From the NCBI GenBank assembly GCA_013141415.1, contig JABFQY010000003.1:457729-521728 (forward strand): DNA of 64,000 nucleotides, given 5' to 3'. Positions 35,678 through 44,121 of the stretch are shown here, in pieces; the first letter of the stretch is position 1; the number at the start of each line of letters is the position of its first letter. Below the pieces are notes generated by a model. It made no database searches. It was not told the DNA's origin and saw only the letters and a program-made list of their open reading frames with translations. This DNA comes from Kiritimatiellaceae bacterium. Lineage in GTDB: Bacteria > Verrucomicrobiota > Kiritimatiellia > Kiritimatiellales > Tichowtungiaceae. The position numbers and the translations under genes were made by a program.

Positions 35678-36421
35678 ATGAAAATCCACGCCTACATAAT
35701 CAATCTGCAACATGCGACCAAGCGCTGGGAGCACATGCGCAATAATCTGGAATCCCTGGGCATTCCCTACACCCGGATTGAAGCGGTTTATGGCGACCAG
35801 CTTGCCGATCCAGTTGAGGGGTATAACGAACATAAGTACAATGTCCTCACCGGAAAAGTTACCAACAAACGCGAAATCGGATGCTACTTCAGCCACATGA
35901 AGGCAATGGAAGAATTTCTCAAGAGCGATCAACCTTATGCATTGATTCTTGAGGACGACGTCACCCTTCCCAAAGAAATCGAACAACTGCTTGCCAGCGC
36001 CATTCAACATGGGAAACACTGGGAGATGATTCGGCTGACCTCATCGAGAAACAGCACCTTTCTTCCTTTTGCCCGGCTATCGGAAAATCATGAGCTGGCT
36101 TATAATCTCCGGGTATTGAAAAACACCGGAGCCTACTTTGTGAACCGCCATGCCGCACGCTGTTGCACGACAAAAATGCTTCCCATGTGCCTCCCGTATG
36201 ACGTGGCACTGGATCGCGACTGGGATTACGGCTTTAAAACCGCATGTATTGCGCCGCTGCCGGTTAAACTCGAAGCAGAATTCCCCGGACAGATTCCCAG
36301 AGCAAAACGAATCTACTTCTACCGTGCCACAACCTTCCACCTTTTCCACCTGCTTACATGGTTTGAACGGCGCTTCCATAGATACCGCTATTTACGGGAT
36401 GCACGGACGCGCAGGAGATAA
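35678..36421 (+). CDS. Glycosyltransferase family 25 protein
   Basis: 247 residues. The family features are YIINLQHATKRWEHM at the start, REIGCYFSHMKAMEEFL, and the donor-site LILEDDV. GT25 enzymes include LPS beta-galactosyltransferases such as LgtB/LgtE. The ATG at 35678 was chosen because the upstream reading would overlap the GT10 gene and this start gives the standard N-terminus. It abuts the next gene. Confidence 0.9.
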   Translation: MKIHAYIINLQHATKRWEHMRNNLESLGIPYTRIEAVYGDQLADPVEGYNEHKYNVLTGKVTNKREIGCYFSHMKAMEEFLKSDQPYALILEDDVTLPKEIEQLLASAIQHGKHWEMIRLTSSRNSTFLPFARLSENHELAYNLRVLKNTGAYFVNRHAARCCTTKMLPMCLPYDVALDRDWDYGFKTACIAPLPVKLEAEFPGQIPRAKRIYFYRATTFHLFHLLTWFERRFHRYRYLRDARTRRR

Positions 36422-37255
36422 ATGATGATTGTGGTCCGAATAACTGGAGGACTGGGTAATCAGATGTTCCAATACGCATTTGCACGAGCACTGCAATCCC
36501 GGGGAAAAAAGGTAATTGCCCAATGGCACGGAAGTCGCACCATATTACGGCATTGGGAACTTGATGCCGCATTTGACTTGCCTTTATCGAAAAAAATCAC
36601 CGTCACCAACACCCATTCTCTGCTGAATATTTATGCGTGGGCTTTGCGCAAAACCAGCCGACAGCGCGAACCTGCCGATATGAGTTTCAATCCGCGCTTT
36701 CTGGAAATAAATGGCGGCTATATTGACGGCTATTGGCAGACAGAAAAATATTTTGCCGATATCGCAGAAACGATTCGGAACGATTTCCAATTCAAACCTC
36801 TCTCAGGGACTGAAAATCTCCGGTTGCAGACAATCATCGCCGCCCGCCCCTGCGTCTCGGTACATGTCCGCAGAAGCGACTATGTGGGACATTCTGGACT
36901 GGGCGATATCTGCACCCCAGATTATTATCGCCGGGCTCTCGGAAAACTTAATTCCATTTATCCCGGTTGCACCCCGATCATTTTTTCTGACGACATACCG
37001 TACTGCCGCGGCCTTTTCGCCGGACAGGAGGCCGTTTATACCGGATGGAATTGCGGGGCAAACAGCTGGATGGATATGGCACTCATGTCGCAGTGTACCC
37101 ACCACATTATCGCCAACAGCTCGTTTAGCTGGTGGGGTGCATGGCTCAGCTCAAAAAATAACAAGCTCACTATAGCGCCTAATCGATGGTTCACCGAAAC
37201 CTCAGAATCAACCAATAGGGATATCTACCCTGACCAGTGGATTTTAATTGAATAA
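36422..37255 (+). CDS. Glycosyltransferase family 11 (alpha-1,2-fucosyltransferase)
   Basis: 277 residues with all GT11 signatures: GGLGNQMFQYAFARAL at the N-terminus, VHVRRSDYV in the middle (the HxRRxD motif) and IIANSSFSWWGAWLS near residue 235. It transfers fucose from GDP-fucose in alpha-1,2 linkage. With two GT10 genes in the same run, a fucose-rich O-antigen or capsule is predicted. Confidence 0.95.
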   Translation: MMIVVRITGGLGNQMFQYAFARALQSRGKKVIAQWHGSRTILRHWELDAAFDLPLSKKITVTNTHSLLNIYAWALRKTSRQREPADMSFNPRFLEINGGYIDGYWQTEKYFADIAETIRNDFQFKPLSGTENLRLQTIIAARPCVSVHVRRSDYVGHSGLGDICTPDYYRRALGKLNSIYPGCTPIIFSDDIPYCRGLFAGQEAVYTGWNCGANSWMDMALMSQCTHHIIANSSFSWWGAWLSSKNNKLTIAPNRWFTETSESTNRDIYPDQWILIE

Positions 37256-37295
37256 AGCAGTGCTGCAGAACCATAGACATTCCTGAGGAATAAAT

Positions 37296-37853
37296 ATGAT
37301 GACTAGATTATTAAAAAAAATTAGGAAAAAATATTGGAACATAAAACGAAAGCATTCTGTGAAGTGTGAAGTAGCAACAGGAACTTGTTTCGGTCGAGGA
37401 TGCTTTGTCGATGCCAAGTCGCAAGTGGGCTCATATACATCAATCAACACCTATTCAATCGTAACCAAAACTTCAATCGGAAATTACTGCTCCATCGGAA
37501 ACTTCGTCACAATAGGCCCGGGCGAACACGATATGGGGAGAATAAGTACGAGTTCTATATTTTATAAAAATCCCTACGAGGAACTGACACAAAAAAGGTG
37601 CGTCATTGGGAACGATGTATGGATCGGGAATTTTGCTTTTATTCGAAGAGGTGTAACCATTGGCGATGGTGCCGTTATTGGAGCGCATGCGGTAGTCACG
37701 CAAGACGTCCCCCCGTTTGCAATCGTCGCAGGAGTTCCTGCAAGAATGATAAGAATGCGTTTTGATGAAGAAAAGATGCACCGCATTATGGCATCACAAT
37801 GGTGGAACTTACCCATTAATGAAGCTTCGCGCGCAGTGGAGCTATTAAAATGA
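37296..37853 (+). CDS. Hexapeptide-repeat O-acetyltransferase (CatB/WbbJ type)
   Basis: 185 residues with left-handed beta-helix repeats ([46 protein letters not shown]) and the catalytic-type His in GEHDM. The [13 protein letters not shown] end is standard for the family. It likely O-acetylates a sugar of the glycan. Base use is more AT-rich than its neighbours. GAGGAA precedes the start. Confidence 0.88.
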   Translation: MMTRLLKKIRKKYWNIKRKHSVKCEVATGTCFGRGCFVDAKSQVGSYTSINTYSIVTKTSIGNYCSIGNFVTIGPGEHDMGRISTSSIFYKNPYEELTQKRCVIGNDVWIGNFAFIRRGVTIGDGAVIGAHAVVTQDVPPFAIVAGVPARMIRMRFDEEKMHRIMASQWWNLPINEASRAVELLK

Positions 37854-37925
37854 TAAATGCATAAATGTACGACGGAATATGAACCGCTGGGTTTAGTGCA
37901 ATGATGATAAGAATCTTGATTCGGC

Positions 37926-38534
37926 CTACTTACTGCGGGCAATAAAGATATCATGTTCGATGTGCCAGCGCAGATTATTCCTGCGCGCCCAGTCAACTAA
38001 GCAGTCAATATCGGGATAATCGGCATATGCAGGGATTGAAGGATCGAAGCAACGGATGTCATCAATCAGCACCGTCACAGATTCGAAGCGTGATAGATTT
38101 TTTTCGATATTTTCCAGCTCATCACGTACAGGACAATCACTCGGCCCCTGATGCGTACTGCCGCCGGAATAATGTCCATCAAGCCAGAAGTTCACTTTAC
38201 CGCTCAACGTCGGCAGCAACGTCGGGAACACTCCCTCCGACAACCCGTGAATGACGCGGATGCGAGAGTCATTATGAAACCGTTTCTCGGCTCGTTCGAA
38301 CAATGTTCGTTCCGGTTCAATGGTGTAGACCATTTTTGATACAGATGCCAATAATGCAGCAGTATCACCAAGAAAAGTGCCGGTCTCAACCCATGTAGCG
38401 TTCCTGGCCCCCAGCCGCAATAAAATGCTCCGTTTAATCCATGTGGGGCTCGGAGACTCATAGCCGCGCGCCATCCACTTCCTGTATTCCCGTCGCGTCC
38501 TCAATTTTTCATTTAGATTGCCAAGGATGCCCAT
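37926..38534 (-). CDS. Class I SAM-dependent methyltransferase-like protein
   Basis: 202 residues. WVETGTFLGDTAALLA with VYTIEPERTLFERA resembles motif I and the following acidic strand of class I methyltransferases, and VNFWLDGHYSGG plus VLIDDIRCF resemble the later strands of TylF/MTase-24-like enzymes. It is the only minus-strand gene within the glycan run. The ATG at 38534 has GGGAAGAT upstream. Confidence 0.7.
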   Translation of the reverse strand: MGILGNLNEKLRTRREYRKWMARGYESPSPTWIKRSILLRLGARNATWVETGTFLGDTAALLASVSKMVYTIEPERTLFERAEKRFHNDSRIRVIHGLSEGVFPTLLPTLSGKVNFWLDGHYSGGSTHQGPSDCPVRDELENIEKNLSRFESVTVLIDDIRCFDPSIPAYADYPDIDCLVDWARRNNLRWHIEHDIFIARSK

Positions 38535-38701
38535 AATCTTCCCCACTTATTCCAACAATCACCGGCGAGCCGCACAAGGCCGCCTGTCATGGAAATAGGT
38601 TTTAGCATTACGCCTGATAGTGTCCACGATTTTTGTATATTTATTTCAATATCATTAAAATCCGGGATTCAATCATAGACACGGATCCATGATTGCGATG
38701 T

Positions 38702-38764
38702 GTTCTGTACGAAGATTACGGCTCAACGGCACGGCTCTATCAGCACCCGGAGCTGAAAATCTGA
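38702..38764 (+). pseudogene. Short C-terminal gene remnant in a 341-base gap
   Basis: Within the gap 38535-38875 a 20-codon frame reads VLYEDYGSTARLYQHPELKI and then a stop. It looks like the end of a lost protein because it has natural amino acid composition while the DNA upstream is AT-rich and closed in all frames. I cannot name the parent. The rest of the gap shows no gene. Confidence 0.3.
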
Positions 38765-38875
38765 TTGACTGTTCTATCTTGCTGCACGATAGATAACACA
38801 TTGATTTGCAGGATAATCAGCATCCGCGCTGAATCCCTTTGCGACTTATTCCGCCCACAATGTAGTAATGGTATT

Positions 38876-39736
38876 ATGACGTCTGACATTTTCAATAAAC
38901 TGCGGTCTCTTGAAGACGCCCTTCGTGATTACACCGGAAGTTCCCGCCCGCTTCCGGCGGTACTAAATCAACGTCGGTTGAATATTTTAGCGACACACCT
39001 CGGATATCACCCCGCGACTCCTTGTCCTGCAGTATATGTGGTCGGAGACAGTCACAGCGCTTTCTTCTCCGGAGCTGAAGCTCTGCTGTTCCACAAGGCG
39101 TATCGTGTTTTTACAGGATTTTTCCGGGTCACGCATATCAATGTGTGTACCGAACTGCTTCCGGTTTTCCGTGTTTTTCATCTTGGTGCAGCAACAGCCT
39201 GGCAGGCCGCCTCAAAAGGCTCATCTGAACGTGCCTGTGAAAAATTGAATGTACTGCTGAGAAAAAAGGTCATTCCGAAAGGCGCAACGATTCTGCTCGT
39301 TTTCGGAGAAATTGATATCCGGTGCCACATCCCCAAGGCGATCCTGTCCGGAAAAAAATCCACAGAAGAAGCGGTTAACTCAACCGTTGATCGCTTCCTT
39401 AAACTGCCCCTTGATTTAAAGGAACGGGGATACCGCCCTGTTATATGGCTACCCGCTTTAAACGCCAAACTCCCTCCCACTGAAGATATTGAAAACACTG
39501 CATCCCTGCCGGCCATCGGGCCTCAATCGCTGCGTGATGAACTCACCCGGCTCTATTGCAGCATCCTGAAAGAAAAAGCTTCCTCATGCGGACTGAAAAC
39601 CAGCGGATTATCCACTGATGTTTCAGTTCCTGAAGAAGATCGTTATCTGGACTCGGTGCATCTTTCGCAAAACCTGATGCCAAAAGCGCTGGAAGTTCTA
39701 ATTGATGACGGCGTGCTGCCAATCATTCCAGCATAA
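38876..39736 (+). CDS. SGNH-hydrolase-like protein
   Basis: 286 residues from the ATG at 38876. YVVGDSHSAFFSG gives the GDS nucleophile block with a histidine after it, LVFGEIDIRCH stands where the Asn/Gly blocks lie, and YLDSVHLSQ gives the C-terminal Asp-x-x-His dyad. No signal peptide is seen. Related proteins are encoded in glycan clusters and may add or remove acyl groups. It precedes msbA in convergent orientation with 20 bases between. Confidence 0.65.
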   Translation: MTSDIFNKLRSLEDALRDYTGSSRPLPAVLNQRRLNILATHLGYHPATPCPAVYVVGDSHSAFFSGAEALLFHKAYRVFTGFFRVTHINVCTELLPVFRVFHLGAATAWQAASKGSSERACEKLNVLLRKKVIPKGATILLVFGEIDIRCHIPKAILSGKKSTEEAVNSTVDRFLKLPLDLKERGYRPVIWLPALNAKLPPTEDIENTASLPAIGPQSLRDELTRLYCSILKEKASSCGLKTSGLSTDVSVPEEDRYLDSVHLSQNLMPKALEVLIDDGVLPIIPA

Positions 39737-39756
39737 GAATGATCCATCGCTTCCAT

Positions 39757-41520
39757 TTATTCTATAAACTGCTTGTCATAAAGGCTCTTATAGAGTGCAT
39801 CCGCAACGTAAAGTTCCGCATGCGTTCCGGAAGCGCGCACCATCCCGTTCTCCATCACAATAATGCGGTCGGCCATTCGGATCGTGCTGAACCGGTGAGC
39901 AATCAGGATGACGGTTTTCCCCTGTACCAACTCATTCAGCGCCAGCTGTACCTTCTCTTCGCTTTCGGAGTCCAGTGACGAGGTGGCTTCGTCCATAATC
40001 AGCACCGGCGCGTTTTTAAGAAACGCCCTGGCAATCGCAATCCGCTGCTTCTGACCGCCGGAGAGCCTCGCACCACGTTCACCGACCATCGTTTCGTAGC
40101 CTTCTTCAAACTGTGTGACAAAATCGTGTACAAAAGCGTGACGCGCGGCGGTTTCAACTTCTGCATCCGTCGCATTCTGCCGTCCCAGCCGGATGTTGTT
40201 GCGAATCGTATCGTTGAAAAGCACTGTATCCTGAGAAACGATTGAAACATGGGCACGCAAATCATTCTTCGAATAAGACCGTACATCTGTTCCGCCGATC
40301 CGTATACGGCCTTCATCCACATCGTAAAACCGCGGGATCAGGTTTACAAAAGTCGACTTGCCGGCACCGCTCGGGCCGACCAGCGCCACGGTGGTACCCG
40401 CCGGAATCGTCAGGTCAATATTCTTAAGCACCGGTTCATCTGCGTAGGCGAACGTGACATTCTCAAACCCGATTCCGGCTTTCCCCGGAAGAAACGGCAC
40501 AGGGTTCTTTGCATTCAGCACAGTGTCTTCGGCGTGAAGTATATATTCGATACGTTTCACAGAAGCTTCCCCGACTTTGAGCAACCGGTGAATGGCACCC
40601 AGTTTTTTGATCGGGTCATAGGTCATGTACAGCGCTGTCAGCAACGGAAGAATATCCTGAATTCCCATGTTGGCTCGTGCCACATAGAAAATAGCCCCCG
40701 ACACCCCGCAGGCGGAAATCCACTCAATCGTCGGAGCCAGCATATTGCCGTACTTTGCGGTCTTGATAGTATATACAGCCATCCGGTTCAGTAGCGCCGA
40801 AAAACGGGTGTTCTCCCGTTCCTGGAGATTGAAAGCCCGCACCTCACGCACCGCGCTGAGATTTTCATTCAGTGCGGTTGCAATATTTCCGGCGCTGTCC
40901 TGCAGCTGGCAGGCGCGGGCCAGCAGGCGCTTACCTACATAGCGGATCGGCAACACGCAAAGCGGAATAATGGCCAGCGCGAAAAGAATAAAGAGCATCT
41001 CTTTTTTCTGCACGGCCATATAAATCAAAGCTCCGATTGCCCCGATAAAGGCAATCGGCTGTTTCAGCAGCTCGTTCGAGAACTGGGTCACCACAATCTG
41101 CACCGTTGTCGCATCGCCATTGACCCGTGCCATCAGATCGCCAATTCGTGATTTCCCAAAAAAGGCCAGCGGCAGTTCCTGAAGTTTCCGGTAGAGCCGT
41201 TCCTGCAACTGAACCAGCACCCGCGCACCGCAGAAAGCAGCCAGATACTGATTAAAAAATTGACTGACTCCTTTTAATAGAAATGCCAAGGGAAGCATTC
41301 CGACCACTCCAGCCAGCATCCAACCCGTGGGCGGAGTTTCTCCGAACACCTTCGGCAGAATTTTATAGGCCATAAACGGAAACCCGAATCCGCCGACCGC
41401 GCCTGTAATCGTCCCGAAAATTAATGCCCCAGCAAAGTGCCACTTAACCGGTTTAAGCAGAACGAAATAAGGGGCAAACATCCGGAACAGTTGCGGAACT
41501 TTAAGATCAGCTTTTTTCAT
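39757..41520 (-). CDS. msbA: Lipid A export ABC transporter MsbA
   Basis: 587 residues, the fused permease-ATPase type. Six transmembrane helices (residues about 15-330) are followed by the nucleotide-binding domain with Walker A GPSGAGKST, signature LSGGQKQRIAIARA, Walker B VLIMDEATSSLD and switch His in LIAHRFS. It flips core-lipid A across the inner membrane. Position beside lpxK and the glycan run supports MsbA over a general exporter. Confidence 0.92.
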   Translation of the reverse strand: MKKADLKVPQLFRMFAPYFVLLKPVKWHFAGALIFGTITGAVGGFGFPFMAYKILPKVFGETPPTGWMLAGVVGMLPLAFLLKGVSQFFNQYLAAFCGARVLVQLQERLYRKLQELPLAFFGKSRIGDLMARVNGDATTVQIVVTQFSNELLKQPIAFIGAIGALIYMAVQKKEMLFILFALAIIPLCVLPIRYVGKRLLARACQLQDSAGNIATALNENLSAVREVRAFNLQERENTRFSALLNRMAVYTIKTAKYGNMLAPTIEWISACGVSGAIFYVARANMGIQDILPLLTALYMTYDPIKKLGAIHRLLKVGEASVKRIEYILHAEDTVLNAKNPVPFLPGKAGIGFENVTFAYADEPVLKNIDLTIPAGTTVALVGPSGAGKSTFVNLIPRFYDVDEGRIRIGGTDVRSYSKNDLRAHVSIVSQDTVLFNDTIRNNIRLGRQNATDAEVETAARHAFVHDFVTQFEEGYETMVGERGARLSGGQKQRIAIARAFLKNAPVLIMDEATSSLDSESEEKVQLALNELVQGKTVILIAHRFSTIRMADRIIVMENGMVRASGTHAELYVADALYKSLYDKQFIE

Positions 41521-41645
41521 GGGGCAGGTTGTACCACGGAACTCGCTGAGGCTCCAAGCCTTTCACCTCACGCTTTTCCGGTGCGCATGCGGGCTTCGGC
41601 AGATACGGTGGTTCACCCGCCAGTAATGAATGAGAGCCGTTTTCA

Positions 41646-41995
41646 TCATTTATAGGGCCACGATGAAGTTAAAGAAGAAACTGGAAGTGTACTCACCCGC
41701 TCGGCCAGCAGATAGGATTTTTCGCCGGGATAAACCACCCAGAGGTGAGCCATATCCAAGTCTGTAGTTGCACTTTTCATAGACGGGGTCAGCCGGGGTG
41801 CACTGCCATACTTCACCTCGACGGCCCAGTTTTGTCCCTTTGCCTGCCAAAAAAGACCCACCTCCGCACCGGAGTGTGTCGCCAAAAAAGACAGTTCCTC
41901 ATTTCGTTTACCAATAGCGCGAGCCACCGATTCAAAGGAAAACCCTTCCCAGGATGCCCCCAGCTTAACGATTGGAACGTCATGTTTCTTTATGG
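41646..41995 (-). pseudogene. Truncated DUF4143/AAA-type ATPase C-terminus
   Basis: About 115 residues read KLGASWEGFSFESVARAI, then ATHSGAEVGLFWQAKG and WAVEVKYG near the end, the C-terminal nuclease-like domain of DUF4143 ATPases. The ATPase part is gone: the reading frame enters a GTAG REP hairpin at 41998 and no further homology is seen. A leftover of a mobile-type ATPase gene. Confidence 0.75.
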
Positions 41996-41997
41996 TT

Positions 41998-42030
41998 GTA
42001 GGACGCGCTTCCCGTACTCGGGAGCGTGTG
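41998..42030 (+). repeat. REP hairpin, GTAG plus CTTCCCG/CGGGAG stem
   Basis: GTAGGACGCGCTTCCCGTAC and its mirrored arm (CGGGAGCGTGT) form a GTAG-footed hairpin. Nearly the same sequence recurs at 45554. It separates two gene fragments, the DUF4143 remnant and the msbA-like remnant. Confidence 0.8.
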
Positions 42031-42033
42031 GTA

Positions 42034-42094
42034 ACCCTTTTCAAACTGCATTACAAAATCATGTACAAAGGCGTGGCGTGCGGCGGTCTCGGCC
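42034..42094 (-). pseudogene. msbA-like gene fragment
   Basis: On the minus strand the 60 bases read AETAARHAFVHDFVMQFEKG, nearly the same as VETAARHAFVHDFVTQFEEG inside MsbA (encoded at 40098-40158). Clear silent and replacement differences show that this is a diverged copy from a second MsbA-type ATPase gene, cut off by the adjacent REP hairpin. Confidence 0.8.
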
Positions 42095-42102
42095 TTAAGA
42101 AG

Positions 42103-43251
42103 TTATTTGAAACAGATGCGGTCGATCCAGTCATGGAAGGCATCGGAGCCGGAAAGCATTTCAATTTCCACGCGCAGGAAGATAACCGGAAGATCGCAAC
42201 GGTCGAGGAGCGGAAACCGCACGGCATCTTTTTCGGTGGTGACAATCAGTTCGGCTCCGGCTTCGACGGCCTGGTTGATCGTCTCGATGATCTCCTGCTG
42301 GGTGTAGCGGTGATGGTCGGCATACTGCGCGCTATGGACGATTTCCGCACCGAGCTTACGCACTCCGTTTTCAAAACTCTCCGGCACCGCAATCCCGGAA
42401 ACCGCCGCCACTTTTTTGCCCTGCAGAAAATCGAGCCCGGTCTGTTCGCGGGTATAAAGGTTTTCCAGATATTTTGAACTGTGGCGGCACTCGGAAATTT
42501 CGGCGTGCTGGTTCAGTTCCCGAAGTTTCGCCTTCAGCTCCGGCGCCCCTTCCGGCGGACATTTTGTAATAAAAATAAAACCCGCCCGTTTCAAATTGCG
42601 CATCGGCTCACGCAGCAGTCCGCGCGGCAGAACGCGGTCATAGCCGAACGGATTGGTATAATCGACCAGCACAATATCCAGCCGGTGCTGGAGTTTCAGA
42701 TACTGGAAGCCATCGTCGAGCACCAGAGTATCGCAGCCGAAATGCTTAATCGCATATTTGCCGGACTTCACGCGGTCTTTATCCACCAGCACGACGACGT
42801 CCGGCAGGTTGGACGCCAGCATGTACGGCTCGTCACCGGCGAGATCGGAGTTCAGCAAGAGCCGTTCTCCATCGGACACGACGCGCGGCAGCTGCTTTTC
42901 TTTTTTCAGAAGCTTTTCCCACAGCGGCGTCTTCCGGCTCTTATAACCGCGGCTCAGAATGGCGACTTTGCGCCCTTTCTGCTGAAGCGAGCGGGCAAAC
43001 GTTTCCACAATCGGCGTTTTACCGGTTCCGCCGACCGTCACGTTACCGACGCTGATCACCTGACAGCCCAGCGTATTGGCGCGGATGATCCGGTGCCGGT
43101 ACAGCAGTAGCCGCACCTGCACGATCACAGAAAAAAGCCATGAAAGCGTTTTGAGGAAGCCGCGCAGACAGGCGGCGCGCTTGCCGCGCACCTCCTTGGA
43201 GATCACTTTCAGTAATCTCTGTTCCAGCCTTTCGTTCGAGCGGTTCGGCAT
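42103..43251 (-). CDS. lpxK: Tetraacyldisaccharide 4'-kinase LpxK
   Basis: 382 residues. One membrane helix precedes the Walker A loop (VISVGNVTVGGTGKTPIVE), followed by LSRGYKS, the DDGFQ Walker B-like block (LVLDDGFQYLKL) and GRLREP-like LPRGLLREP. LpxK phosphorylates lipid A disaccharide at the 4' position. It is about 40 residues longer than E. coli LpxK, mostly at the N-terminus. Six bases separate it from the upstream metallo-hydrolase gene. Confidence 0.95.
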   Translation of the reverse strand: MPNRSNERLEQRLLKVISKEVRGKRAACLRGFLKTLSWLFSVIVQVRLLLYRHRIIRANTLGCQVISVGNVTVGGTGKTPIVETFARSLQQKGRKVAILSRGYKSRKTPLWEKLLKKEKQLPRVVSDGERLLLNSDLAGDEPYMLASNLPDVVVLVDKDRVKSGKYAIKHFGCDTLVLDDGFQYLKLQHRLDIVLVDYTNPFGYDRVLPRGLLREPMRNLKRAGFIFITKCPPEGAPELKAKLRELNQHAEISECRHSSKYLENLYTREQTGLDFLQGKKVAAVSGIAVPESFENGVRKLGAEIVHSAQYADHHRYTQQEIIETINQAVEAGAELIVTTEKDAVRFPLLDRCDLPVIFLRVEIEMLSGSDAFHDWIDRICFK

Positions 43252-43257
43252 AAAATC

Positions 43258-44031
43258 CTATCCTTCTAAAATCAGCAACTCACTGACGCCGTCGGCGCCG
43301 GTCAGCCGCACCGTGACATGCGTATGCCCGGCCTCGGCCAGCAGAGTTTCAAAGGCCGTTCGGGCGTGATGCGGACTGTTACAATCTGAACTCAGGTGCG
43401 CAAGAAAAAGATGCTGCAACCCTTCACCGGCGATTTCAGCCATCAGCCCCGCCGCCGCCCGGTTAGAAAGATGCCCTTGATTGCCCCGAATGCGCTGTTT
43501 AAGGCTCCACGGGCGATCCGCTTCGTGCAGCAGCGTCTCGTCGTGGTTGGCCTCGATCACCACCGCGTCGCATTTACGCAGCCGTTCGCGCAGGGCATTG
43601 GTCACCATTCCGATGTCGGTCGCAATGCCGACCTTCCGGCTTCCCGCCGAAAAAACGAAGCCGACAGGATCGTTGGCATCGTGCGGCACCGGAAAAGGAT
43701 GAATGGAAAAGTTGCCGATGGTGAACGGCGATCCGGTGATAAACCGGGATCCTTTTATATCGCCGCCGATCACTTCGAAGGTTCCGGCATTGGCATAAAC
43801 CGGAATGCCGTGGCTTTTCTGGAGTACGCGGATACCGGTAATATGGTCGCCGTGTTCATGGCTCACGCAGATCGCATCAATATTCTCGATCCGCTCGCCG
43901 ATCTGCGCCAGCCGCTCAGCCGTTTTACGCGCTGAAAGCCCCGCATCCACCAGAATGCGCGTCGTTTCAGTGCCGATAAACGTGCAGTTGCCGGAACTGC
44001 CGCTGGCCAATACACAAAGTTTCAATGTCAT
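43258..44031 (-). CDS. MBL-fold metallo-hydrolase, WalJ/YycJ-like
   Basis: 257 residues. LASGSSGNC at the N-terminus, the zinc-binding HEHGDHI (HxHxDH) and later VPHDA and EANHDETLL match the YycJ/WalJ subgroup of metallo-beta-lactamase-fold proteins, some of which act as 5'-3' exonucleases linked to cell wall control and repair. It is divergent from rpoN and cotranscribed with lpxK. Confidence 0.85.
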   Translation of the reverse strand: MTLKLCVLASGSSGNCTFIGTETTRILVDAGLSARKTAERLAQIGERIENIDAICVSHEHGDHITGIRVLQKSHGIPVYANAGTFEVIGGDIKGSRFITGSPFTIGNFSIHPFPVPHDANDPVGFVFSAGSRKVGIATDIGMVTNALRERLRKCDAVVIEANHDETLLHEADRPWSLKQRIRGNQGHLSNRAAAGLMAEIAGEGLQHLFLAHLSSDCNSPHHARTAFETLLAEAGHTHVTVRLTGADGVSELLILEG

Positions 44032-44121
44032 AAGCGTTAAATTGGATGTTACAGCCGGAGCTGTTGTGTGTTATTTATCAGCCGGTAATTGTCAGACAGG
44101 ACAGGAAGTTTGTAAACCCAA

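Noticed and set aside
38765-38875. Longer N-terminus for the SGNH-like protein
   Set aside because: The extra residues are Cys/Ile-rich without homology and begin in AT-rich intergenic DNA; the ATG at 38876 gives a compact start.
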